DNA of 64,000 nucleotides, from positions 1 through 64,000 of the forward strand of contig NZ_JAGFBV010000015.1 in assembly GCF_017948595.1 (NCBI RefSeq), given 5' to 3'. The translations under genes were made by a program, and so were the position numbers. Positions 9,121 to 18,400 of the stretch are shown here, piece after piece. Each line of letters starts with the position of its first letter. The first letter of the stretch is position 1. This stretch comes from Flavobacterium geliluteum (GTDB lineage: Bacteria; Bacteroidota; Bacteroidia; Flavobacteriales; Flavobacteriaceae). Under the pieces are notes generated by a model, which saw only the letters and a program-made list of their open reading frames with translations, was not told the origin of the DNA and ran no database searches.

Positions 9121-11454
9121 TTATCTTTTCAAACTAAAATGGCCTTTAACATTTTTTCCATCTGCAAATAACAAAGTAAACCAATAATCATCGGCTGGAA
9201 GTTGTTGGTTGTTGAATAAACCGCTCCATCCGCTGCTCTGTTGATTCATTTGTTTTACTAATTTTCCATAGCGATCAAAAATAGAAATTTCAAAATCAGG
9301 AAGATAACTAGCGTTTTTAATTTGCCAAATATCATTAAAACCATCACCATTTGGCGTAAAAAATCTCGGGTAATCAACGACATAAATCAATAAAGTATTA
9401 GACATCCCGCAACCTTTTTTTTTACGAGCTACTGCATTGTAGATTCCTGGTAAAACACTAGCAAATAAAGGCTCATTCTGAAAAGTAATGCCGTCAAGCG
9501 AAAATTCATAATCGCCGGAACCCGTAAATTCCAGTAAAACCGAATTGTCATTTCCTGAGAATTCTTTGACTTGCGTATTGGTTAAAGTGGCAGGTTCAGA
9601 TAGATCTACCGTAAACTTTTTTGCTTTTTCGCAACCCTTAATATCGGTCACGGTTACGATATAATCACCAGCAGTGGTAGCCGTTATGGTGTTGCTGTTA
9701 TTAACTCCGGTGTCCCAGCGATAACTTGCAAATCCAGAAGCAATAGTCAAATCTACACTATCGCCTTTACATAAATGAATCGTTTCATCACCAAAATTTG
9801 GTGGATCAAAAGTGTTTATTTCAAGTTGTATTGGTATGATGTCATAGCAATCGCTTCCGTTGATAGCTCGCGCATAAATTATTTGAGAATTTGGAGTGGT
9901 GTTTTTGAAAATATTGGGTAATGGATTTTTTTCTGTTAAAGCGTCCGAGGTATTCAAATAATAAACAAAACGCAATCCTGCGGGAACGCCTGTAATATTG
10001 GGAGAAATTTCTGCATTCAAATCAAATTGATACAAACCATCCTGAACCGGATCCTGATCACAAGTTTGAAAAGGGTTTTGATTCGGAATAGTATTATTGA
10101 CAATCCTTAATGTAATTTCTGCTGTAGCGTAACAGCCGTATTTATTTTCAATTCGGGCAAAAATGATTTTATCTCTTGAAGTGTAATTTTCAGGTGAAAT
10201 GATGGTGTTTGTTTTTGCTTGCGCATCTGCCAATGTTTCATAATAGCCCGCATTTACGATATCTGGGGCGTCATTTTTTATAATGTTATCCAGTTTTGAC
10301 AAATTAAAAATAGCTTCGTCATTATTATTTACACCACATTGAATCATTGTTGCATTCGAAACTGAAATTTGGGAGGAAAAATCAATTTTAATTTCTCCAA
10401 TTAAAGTACATGTTGAAGGAGTTAGCACCACTTCGGCTTTGTAAGTTCCGGAATCTGTTGGTGAATAATAGGGATTCGTTGCTGCTGGAATCAGAATATT
10501 GTTTTTGTACCACCTGTAGGTATAAGTCGCAGATAAATTGGTGTTTAAAGTAGTTGTTTCACCAAAGCATATCGGGCTATTATTTGCGATCGTTCTATCG
10601 GGGCCAAAGTCTATCTTCGATTTAAAACTGCCAGCTTCAATAAAAACTGCCGAATCATAATATTCTTCAGAATCATCTGCGATAACAAGTTTTATGTGGT
10701 ATTTTTTTCCCGAAATCACAGGGCTTTGAGCGTTCATAACGACTGTTTGTCCTGCATAATTTATCGGACTCGCAGCTGTATTAATTCCATTAAAATATTC
10801 TTGGTTTTGCTCAGGGCATCCTTGGTAAGGCACGTTTCCGTTAAGGCTAAAACCCGGTTCTATTTTGGGACGAACATTTGTTGAGGAAACTATAGCAGTT
10901 TGATTCGGTAAAACCGCAAGATTTTTATAAACGGCTGTTGGATCATCTGCTTCTTTTATTAAAAATGCAAAACCGTCGGAATACTGACACGGAAAAAACG
11001 ACTGATATTCATTAGAAGCAAAAATATAATTGAAACTTAAAAAATCGGTTAGAGGTATAAAATCGAATTCTAAAACGGTTGCATTTACCGAATTAATACC
11101 CAACGCTTGATTTAAATCGCTGTCACCTTGCCAATTTGGATTTCCGCCTCCGCGATTGGTTCTAAAAGGGCCAATGGCATCGTGGCTGGGCGAAGTAGCA
11201 AGAACAACACCTTCTGAAAAGGGAAAATTACTGGCTCCTTTATTAAAGTAAGCAAAACTTTTTTGTCCGGGAGTAAACGTATCGCCAAAACCATTAATAT
11301 TGGATACAGAAACGCAGGTGTTATTTACTAAAATAGTATTAATAAGTTGTTCCGGCGTTTTTGTATCATCAATACTAATAACTTGTTGTCCAATCATTTT
11401 TATAGAAAAAAAGGACATAAAAAGACCAATAAGCGTAATTTTAAAACAATTCAT
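9121..11454 (-). CDS. Choice-of-anchor L protein with T9SS type B sorting domain
   Basis: 777 residues with an N-terminal signal segment (about 1-22, ending IKMIGQQ). Residues about 25-270 match the choice-of-anchor L domain seen in many Bacteroidota surface proteins (motifs FNYIFASNEYQ and DGFAFLI). Ig-like and gliding-type modules fill the middle. The C-terminus (FFTPNGDGFNDIWQ to GHFSLKR) is a type B T9SS signal, nearly the same as in the downstream 1507-residue protein; both end with PADDYW followed by KGHFSLKR. The genes are 24 bases apart and probably co-expressed. Surface location is well supported; function is unknown. Confidence 0.88.
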   Translation of the reverse strand: MNCFKITLIGLFMSFFSIKMIGQQVISIDDTKTPEQLINTILVNNTCVSVSNINGFGDTFTPGQKSFAYFNKGASNFPFSEGVVLATSPSHDAIGPFRTNRGGGNPNWQGDSDLNQALGINSVNATVLEFDFIPLTDFLSFNYIFASNEYQSFFPCQYSDGFAFLIKEADDPTAVYKNLAVLPNQTAIVSSTNVRPKIEPGFSLNGNVPYQGCPEQNQEYFNGINTAASPINYAGQTVVMNAQSPVISGKKYHIKLVIADDSEEYYDSAVFIEAGSFKSKIDFGPDRTIANNSPICFGETTTLNTNLSATYTYRWYKNNILIPAATNPYYSPTDSGTYKAEVVLTPSTCTLIGEIKIDFSSQISVSNATMIQCGVNNNDEAIFNLSKLDNIIKNDAPDIVNAGYYETLADAQAKTNTIISPENYTSRDKIIFARIENKYGCYATAEITLRIVNNTIPNQNPFQTCDQDPVQDGLYQFDLNAEISPNITGVPAGLRFVYYLNTSDALTEKNPLPNIFKNTTPNSQIIYARAINGSDCYDIIPIQLEINTFDPPNFGDETIHLCKGDSVDLTIASGFASYRWDTGVNNSNTITATTAGDYIVTVTDIKGCEKAKKFTVDLSEPATLTNTQVKEFSGNDNSVLLEFTGSGDYEFSLDGITFQNEPLFASVLPGIYNAVARKKKGCGMSNTLLIYVVDYPRFFTPNGDGFNDIWQIKNASYLPDFEISIFDRYGKLVKQMNQQSSGWSGLFNNQQLPADDYWFTLLFADGKNVKGHFSLKR

Positions 11455-11469
11455 AGTATAGCAAATATA

Positions 11470-12306
11470 CTACAAATCTCTCTTTTTTAATAATTTATAA
11501 GAGAAGAACACAAACAAGAACGTCCAGATCAATACTATCAGTATCGAAAGATAATTGACATCATAATCTTTTACGTTTTCAACGCCCATTTGGGTTCCGA
11601 TATTTTTTACAACAGACAATCTTGTGAAGGGTTCAATAATCAAATTTGACATTGCTTCTAAAGGCAAAAATTGCATGATTGTCTCGTGAGTATTGCTGTT
11701 TGGAAAAATTTTAAAAGCTAAAATCCCTTTTACAATTCCTTCAATGATACTCCAAACCAAAAGAAATCCCAAGGCAAAAGCAGAGCGTTTTACTAATATT
11801 CCTAAGAATAAACAGAACGAAAAGAAACCGGTCAATTTGACAAAAAAGGCCAAAAGATAATCTAGATGACTAAAAACAATTCCTGCTTCGGTGTAAGAAG
11901 AAAAGCTGAATCCTAAAATCAAAGTCATTACAAATACAAAAATAGTCGAGCAAAATGCAAAAAGTACCACCGTTAAAAATTTCGATAAAATAAATTCTTT
12001 TTTACTCAAACCATCAATTAGGTTTTGTTTTAAAGTACCGTAACTGTACTCATTTGCCATCATTGAAACGATTACAATTGCCAGAAAAAACTTGAGCCAA
12101 GCGGCAACATAAGTATTAAAATGCCAGATAAACGGGAAGTTAAAGATGCCCATTTCGGCCAAATGAAATTTAAAAATGCCTATGTCAAATTTTATCGAAG
12201 CAATCAAGGCGATAAACGAAAGTAAAATAAAATAGGTCAGTGTGAGGATTTTGCTGGCTTTGTTTTTCCAGATTTTTTGTAATTCTATAGCGATAAGTCT
12301 GTTCAT
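11470..12306 (-). CDS. ABC-2 type transporter permease
   Basis: A 278-residue integral membrane protein with about six hydrophobic segments and an NEYSYGTLKQNLIDG motif typical of ABC-2 permeases. It starts 3 bases after the ATPase gene, so the two form one exporter. The substrate cannot be inferred. The stop lies 15 bases before the start of the choice-of-anchor L gene, so transcription may continue into the adhesin genes. Confidence 0.9.
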   Translation of the reverse strand: MNRLIAIELQKIWKNKASKILTLTYFILLSFIALIASIKFDIGIFKFHLAEMGIFNFPFIWHFNTYVAAWLKFFLAIVIVSMMANEYSYGTLKQNLIDGLSKKEFILSKFLTVVLFAFCSTIFVFVMTLILGFSFSSYTEAGIVFSHLDYLLAFFVKLTGFFSFCLFLGILVKRSAFALGFLLVWSIIEGIVKGILAFKIFPNSNTHETIMQFLPLEAMSNLIIEPFTRLSVVKNIGTQMGVENVKDYDVNYLSILIVLIWTFLFVFFSYKLLKKRDL

Positions 12307-12309
12307 GGT

Positions 12310-13221
12310 CTAGTTGTTTTGTGTAATGGTTTTACTAGTTAATTCTAAAAATTGAGCTTCTAAACTGTTTTTACGTTTGACCAAATGGCTCAACGCTATG
12401 TTTTTAGAAAATAAAAACTGATTCAGTTCTGAAGCCGATAATTCTGATTTTAGATACACCAAAACTTTTCCTTCTTCCTCTATAATTCTTTCTACTGATG
12501 AATGTGTTGCCAAAACTGTTTTCAAAATGTCATTATTTTCAGCCTGTACTTCAAAAAAGCCTTCATTGGCCGACATTTCATCTACCGAGCCTGAATATAA
12601 TATTTCGCCTTTTCTTAAAACAATCACATGCGAACATACTTTTTCGACTTCGTCTAATAAATGCGAAGCCAGTAAAATTGTGGTACCTTGAGAGGCGATT
12701 TTTCTAATGATATCACGAATTTGGTGAATTCCCTGAGGGTCCAGACCGTTTGTAGGCTCGTCTAAAATTAAAATTTCGGGATCATTCAAAAGTGCCGAAG
12801 CGATAGCCAAACGTTGTTTCATCCCTAAAGAAAAAGTACTGAATTTGCTGTCTTTTCTTTCGGTAAGGCCAACTAAATCTAGCTTTTCGTTTATTTTAGC
12901 ATAACTGATGCTTTTTATTTTACAAACCAGTTTTAGGTTTTCTTCGGCGGTCATGTACGGGTAAAAGTTAGGCCTTTCTATAATAGCGCCTACTTTTTTT
13001 AAGGCTTCGTGCGTTTGCATGTTGCCGCTAAACCAGCTGTAATCGCCGGAAGTTCGGTTGACAACATTCAACACAATTCCCAAAGTGGTAGATTTTCCGC
13101 TTCCATTAGGGCCTAATATGCCGTAAACGCGGCCTTTTTGTATTTCAAAAGACACATTTTTTAAGGCTTGAATACGCCCGTATCTTTTGCTGAGATTCTG
13201 AATTGTAAGTATGGTTTCCAA
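12310..13221 (-). CDS. ABC transporter ATP-binding protein
   Basis: 303 residues with Walker A GPNGSGKST (37-45), signature LSxGQ-like FSLGMKQR (130-137), Walker B ILILDEP (150-156) and the H-loop SHLLDEVEK. A C-terminal extension of about 80 residues is typical of ABC-2 exporters. The start must be TTG at 13221: no ATG exists upstream before a stop, and the first beta strand (ILTIQNLSKRYG) is needed. It partners the adjacent permease. It resembles gliding protein GldA only at the level of the general family, so no symbol is given. Confidence 0.92.
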   Translation of the reverse strand: METILTIQNLSKRYGRIQALKNVSFEIQKGRVYGILGPNGSGKSTTLGIVLNVVNRTSGDYSWFSGNMQTHEALKKVGAIIERPNFYPYMTAEENLKLVCKIKSISYAKINEKLDLVGLTERKDSKFSTFSLGMKQRLAIASALLNDPEILILDEPTNGLDPQGIHQIRDIIRKIASQGTTILLASHLLDEVEKVCSHVIVLRKGEILYSGSVDEMSANEGFFEVQAENNDILKTVLATHSSVERIIEEEGKVLVYLKSELSASELNQFLFSKNIALSHLVKRKNSLEAQFLELTSKTITQNN

Positions 13222-13293
13222 TATAATTTTTGTTTTAGTTATTTAGTAAGACGTTTCAACTAAAGTTTTGTTACTGCCAAATGTAATTTAATG

Positions 13294-13301
13294 TAAATTT
13301 G
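13294..13301 (+). promoter_or_regulatory. Promoter -7 element (TAAATTTG)
   Basis: A perfect TAnnTTTG with a TTG at 13268-13270, 23 bases upstream, the wide end of normal spacing. It lies 17 bases before the ATG of the kinase-like gene. Confidence 0.6.
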
Positions 13302-13318
13302 CATTAAAGATATTGAAA

Positions 13319-14371
13319 ATGAGCGAGCCGTTGATGGTTTTAAAAAAACCTTCTTACCCTTTGATGCAACCCCTTTTGAGTTATTTAGAACGATACGAAC
13401 GTATTTCAAAAGTTTCTGTTTTTTATGATGATTTATTGCGTTTTACAGGTTCTGTAAACGTGTACGATAAGTATGAAAGTGATACGTTGTGGATTCGTGT
13501 GTATTATAGCGAGTTTGAACGAAATGAGATTGACCTAAATCTAAAAAAAATTTATTCGTTACTGCATTCGGACGGAAATAACGAAATTATTCAGTTTCTA
13601 AATGTGGATGCGATTGATTATTGTACGTTTGGAAATTCTAAACCTTTCCGAATTAAAGTTCGAAATATTCTCAACGATAATTATGTGCATTTTTACATCA
13701 AAAAGGCAGATGCTTCACGTATTTACGGACTCGAATTGGAAGATATTCTGTCTCCGGACAAAATCAATTTTTTGGTTTATAAAGACACTTTAATCGAGGA
13801 GCATATTATCGGAATTCCAGGTGATGTTTTTATGGATACTTTGCTAGACACGTGTACTGAAACCGAAAAATCTCAGATTGCAAAAGAGTTTGTAAAATTC
13901 AACGAACGCTGTATGATCAGGCTTTTGGGAGATATGCGTGCGTATAATTATGTAATTGTCCCTATTCATGATTTTGATCAGGTGGTTTATAAAATTCGGC
14001 CCATAGATTTTGATCAGCAATGTTATGAAGGGAATTTTAAAGTATATCGACCACAGTTTTTCAAAGAAAATTATCCAATGATTCAACTAATTAAGGATAA
14101 ATTAGAAGAAAGATCGATCATTCAATATAAAGATGAGGAACGTGCTATTTTAGCAAAACGTATTCACTCGGCCGAGAACAGAATCAAAAAGTTACTGAAT
14201 ATCATGTGTCACGATACGATTTCGACAGAAGAAAATCTTAGTCAGCTAAAAATGGAATTATACCGCTATACTAATGATATGAAGTTTAAAAATGCAAAGT
14301 CTATGGGACATGTTATGTTTGCTGCTTTTGAATTTATTACACGTAACTTTAAAAACACCCATTTAATTTAA
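13319..14371 (+). CDS. Conserved unknown protein with kinase-like motifs
   Basis: 350 residues from the ATG at 13319; the longer reading from a TTG two codons upstream is not needed. I do not know a name for it. It is soluble, with no signal peptide. The stretch LLGDMRAYNYVIVP, with D205 and N210, followed 20 residues later by RPIDFDQQ (D230, D232), looks like the catalytic loop and metal-binding DFD of aminoglycoside phosphotransferase or HipA-like kinases. FYIKKAD near 128 could hold the ATP-binding Lys. This is inference from motif spacing; a kinase-unrelated fold is possible. It has its own promoter and is followed by a lipoprotein gene. Confidence 0.7.
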   Translation: MSEPLMVLKKPSYPLMQPLLSYLERYERISKVSVFYDDLLRFTGSVNVYDKYESDTLWIRVYYSEFERNEIDLNLKKIYSLLHSDGNNEIIQFLNVDAIDYCTFGNSKPFRIKVRNILNDNYVHFYIKKADASRIYGLELEDILSPDKINFLVYKDTLIEEHIIGIPGDVFMDTLLDTCTETEKSQIAKEFVKFNERCMIRLLGDMRAYNYVIVPIHDFDQVVYKIRPIDFDQQCYEGNFKVYRPQFFKENYPMIQLIKDKLEERSIIQYKDEERAILAKRIHSAENRIKKLLNIMCHDTISTEENLSQLKMELYRYTNDMKFKNAKSMGHVMFAAFEFITRNFKNTHLI

Positions 14372-14452
14372 TTTTTGCCTCGAATTAACACAGCTTAAAT
14401 GAATTTTTGAGTCATTCATATCATTTTAATTTGTGTTTAAATAAAAAATAGT

Positions 14453-15316
14453 ATGATGAAAAAATCAATTTTGTTCAGTTTTTCAGTTATTTTACTTGCT
14501 TGTCAGCAAAAAGATTCCAGCGATTTAAAAGCGCTTTATCCCCTTCCTAAAAAATTAAAAGAAGTTTCCGGAATTACTTATTTCCCAGAGACAAATCTAA
14601 TTTATACTCTGGAAGACAGCGGAAATGCCAATGAAATCTATGCTATAAATGCAGAAGGAAAATTAGATAAAAAAATTGCAATTACCAATGCGACAAATGT
14701 AGATTGGGAAGATATTACCAAAGACAAAGACGAAAATATTTACATTGGAGATTTTGGGAACAATGATAATGAGCGTCAGGATTTATGTATTTACAAAGTG
14801 AATAAAAACCAGTTAAATTCAGAAAACGCTACAGCCGAATATAAAGTTTTGTTTTCTTATCCCGAACAAAAAGAATTTCCGCCAAAGAAAAAAGAATTAT
14901 TTTTTGATGTCGAAGGCTTTTTTGAATACCAAAACTACTTTTATTTATTTACAAAAAACAGAAGCAAAAACTTTGATGGAACAGCTTTTATCTACAAGAT
15001 TCCAAATGCAACCGGAACGCAAAAAGCGGTAAAAATTGGAGAGTTTAAAACATGTAACAACTACAATCATTGTGTATTGACAAGTGCTACAATAAGTCCA
15101 GACGGAAAAAAAGTAGCTTTACTAAGCCACGATAAAATTGTGTTGTTTGAAAATTTCCCTGGCGATTTATTTCATAAAGGAACTCAGAAAGAGATCCAGC
15201 TGAATCATTTTTCTCAAAAAGAAGCCATTGTTTTTAAAGACAATTTTACATTGTTAATTGCCGACGAAAAAACAAATAAAGTAGGAGGTAAGGTGTATGA
15301 GTTTATTTTACGATAG
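14453..15316 (+). CDS. Lipoprotein with beta-propeller-like domain
   Basis: 287 residues with a lipobox ILLAC, so Cys17 would be lipidated. The remainder has repeating strands such as VSGITYFPETNLIYTLED, NVDWEDITKDKDENIYIGDFG and VLTSATISPDGKKVALLSHD. These resemble the SMP-30/SdiA-regulated beta-propeller proteins. The conserved GxxWEDI and GDFGNN motifs suggest a ligand or metal site, but no activity can be assigned. It follows the kinase-like gene by 81 bases on the same strand and is followed by a terminator. Confidence 0.75.
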   Translation: MMKKSILFSFSVILLACQQKDSSDLKALYPLPKKLKEVSGITYFPETNLIYTLEDSGNANEIYAINAEGKLDKKIAITNATNVDWEDITKDKDENIYIGDFGNNDNERQDLCIYKVNKNQLNSENATAEYKVLFSYPEQKEFPPKKKELFFDVEGFFEYQNYFYLFTKNRSKNFDGTAFIYKIPNATGTQKAVKIGEFKTCNNYNHCVLTSATISPDGKKVALLSHDKIVLFENFPGDLFHKGTQKEIQLNHFSQKEAIVFKDNFTLLIADEKTNKVGGKVYEFILR

Positions 15317-15339
15317 GTTAAATGTTAAATGTAAAATGT

Positions 15340-15388
15340 AAAAAGTGAGATGTGATTTGTTATTTAACATTTTACATCTCACTTTTTT
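15340..15388. terminator. Bidirectional terminator
   Basis: AAAAAGTGAGATGT pairs with ACATCTCACTTTTT around a 20-base loop, with A and T tracts on either side. It serves the convergent lipoprotein and phosphoesterase genes. Confidence 0.8.
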
Positions 15389-15419
15389 TATAGCTCGATC
15401 TGTCTAAATTTTAGTATTC

Positions 15420-18400
15420 CTAAAAACTAAATGCTGCTGCAAAAATAACTCTTCCAACTTCTTCAGGCGCTTTAAAATAAGAGATTCTCGCTGTCAAAAC
15501 GTTGATAGCATTCAGCCAGAGGCCTCCTCCAAAATCCTGATGCCATTTTTTAGAATTATCTCCGTCTATCCAGATTCTTCCGTAGTCGAAACCACCTAAA
15601 ACGCCGTAAGTCAGGGGAGCAATGGTACGCTGGATTTTACCAATGCTAAAACGCAAATCGCTACTTTGAGAAAAATACGAACTGCCTAAAAATCGTTCGT
15701 TTCTATAGCCGCGCAAATTAGTATCGCCACCCAAAGAGGCTCCGTGGTAAAATTCGTAATTGTTGTTTAAAACTGTTTTTCCTTTAAAAGCTGTCGCTAA
15801 AACTAGCTTTCCGTTATGATCTATTTTATGTGTAAAACTTAAAAGACTTTCTAAAGTTGGAAAATTTTGTTTGGTATTTTCCAGATTTACCAGCCAGGTT
15901 GCAGACATCATAAAACCAATTCCTAAAGTAGGTTTTGATGCAAAGTCGGCATTTTTAAAGCCATATTTTACTTTTGCACCACCATATAACTGACTTTCAA
16001 AGACCGTTGGATTTATGATATTCGGCAGATCAATATAGCGGTCTTTGGTCTCCTCAACTCTCATTTGTTGCAATAAAGGCTGAAGGCTAAATTCGCTTCC
16101 GTAACGACCAACATGCCTGATGGCCGCTGCGATATTAAATTTCTGAATACGGACCCTGTTGTAATCCATTCCAAATTCATCATCATTATTTTGTGTTTCA
16201 TTTCCATAACCAAAATAATTCATGGCAAAGTTTGGAGTGGTGTATTGCGATTCAACATCAATAATCCATTTTCCTAATAATCCCGGAAAATGTGCTGCAT
16301 AATTAAATTCCATACCTCCTGTTGCAAAATAATAGAAACCGTTTAAAACATGTCGTTGTGTGTACGGATTCTGCTTAAAATTATTAACCGTATAATTTAA
16401 ATTAATGCCTACTTTTATCCCGTCATCTGGGTTAAACCCAATGTTGGGTAGCCCCGAGACTACATTATATTTCGGTTTTTGATAATTATACAAGTTAACC
16501 TCGTAATCATCGGTCAATTGTGTTTGAGTTTTGCTATCTAAATTATAAGTGTTCTCTTTTGATTTAAAATCATAAACAATCACTTTTCTACCATTTTCGA
16601 TCGCGTAAGTATCGTTGTTCTGACCGCCAATTAAACGAATTTTTATTTTCGATTTTTCTTTCCCAACGACTTCAAAAACATCATTGTCATCCAAACCATA
16701 AATCCATAAATTTTTGGTTTTTGCATCCGTAACGTTTTTAGTGTAAACTAATTCGTTACCTTCTTTTTTAATTCTGAATACTTGAATTTCAAGGCTTTTT
16801 TTAGCATTGTGATGAATGACAAATTTGTCTTTTTTGTCTGTTCCTGCTATCATTACCGTGTGGCTTAAAACACCAAAATATTCTGAAGCATATTTTTGAA
16901 GTTCTTTTTTTCTGTTTTTTAATTTTTGTTTGATATCAGCAGCTGTTTGATCCTGTACTTCCTTCGGCATGTTTTTAAAAGCATTATCGATATCTGCATC
17001 AGACAAGTTGTCCTGAATAAATTGTGCCTGAGCCAACCAGTCTTTTTCTTCTGCCGTCTTCAAAAAAGCCAAATCCAATGGATAAGGTTCTCTGTTGAGC
17101 CATTTTACATTGTCAATTTTATTTTTGAAAGTACGCATGTGACGCAATGCCGGAATATTCATCAATATCGACAGTAATGTTCCGTCATATTTTGTAAAAG
17201 CCTGATCGCGATCACGAGGAATCGGGCGGTAAATTATTTTATCCCCTTTTTTATGCTCGGCCCAGCGCCATTGGTCAGAATGCCTGTCCCAATCGCCAAT
17301 AAGCATATCAAATAAACGTGCTTTTATATATTCTTTTTCATCCACTTCATATTTTTCGTCCTTATGAAGATTTTTCATCATATCATCAGTACTAATAATA
17401 TCGCTTGGATGTCCAAAATTTTTGGCATCCAGATGATTGTCGGCTGGTCTTTCTTCCACCATGTACAATGCATCTCCAAAATTCGAATTAAACTCTTTTA
17501 ATCCATCTTGTTTCGGAATGTAATACAATACAGGATTAGTATGCGGTAGACCTAATTGATCTGCCATACTGCCAATTACAAATGGAGCATAAGGATGCGA
17601 AGTTGTGTAAAAATCAAGTAAGAAATTTTCAGCGTATGTTTTTTCAAAATCATTTACAACATATTGATCTTTAAAAGCAACAGATTGTAAAAATGCAGTG
17701 GCACTTTTTTTCATTCCCCTCATCACATATTCTCTTCCTTTAGGATCAGACATACGAAGTGAAATAGATTGATGTCCGCCGCCTTCGCGAATGGGTTTCA
17801 ACCCTCCCATTAAGGTGTCTATTGTGGCTGTTTTGGCACTAATGGGTAAACTATAATATTTTCTATAATGATTTCCGAACAAAAATTTATGAAAAAGACT
17901 TTTCTTCGTCATATCGGTAGTGTAAATTGAGGTCGTTGTAGTTTTCTGAAAAGTATTAGAACCTGCTGGAGACCAATTAAATTCTTTCGCTTTTATGATT
18001 TCATGTTCAAAAAGCAACTTTTCTTTGTTGTTAGTATTGCCGAAAAAAGACACTTTTGCATCTCCGCTCTTAAAAAGCACTAGCATTGCATAACCATTTC
18101 CACCGTATGAAAAATCGTTGGGATTGATGGCTCTAGCAGCTTCAGATTTTGAGCCGGCACCACTAATAATTTGTTTAATGTTTTCGCTGTTGATATACTG
18201 TAGATTGTGGTCATGACCCGAGACGACAATGACATTTTTCTGGCCTTGCAATAGGGTTTTAATTCTTTTGGCGTAAATTGTATATTGCTTGTTTTGAAGG
18301 TCTTGCGGATTAATTCCGGATGTCTTTCGTAACAAATTTATAAATGAGCCAATAATAGGAAGCGGTATCTTTTTTTCAAAAGGGAATAATTGTTTTTCTA

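Noticed and set aside
12310..13221. Calling the ABC ATPase GldA (gliding motility)
   Set aside because: Only generic ABC-2 motifs are visible and there are no GldF/GldG-type partners next to it.
13221..13318. Extra small gene between the ABC ATPase and the kinase-like gene
   Set aside because: Only 97 bases, with a promoter and no open frame of note.
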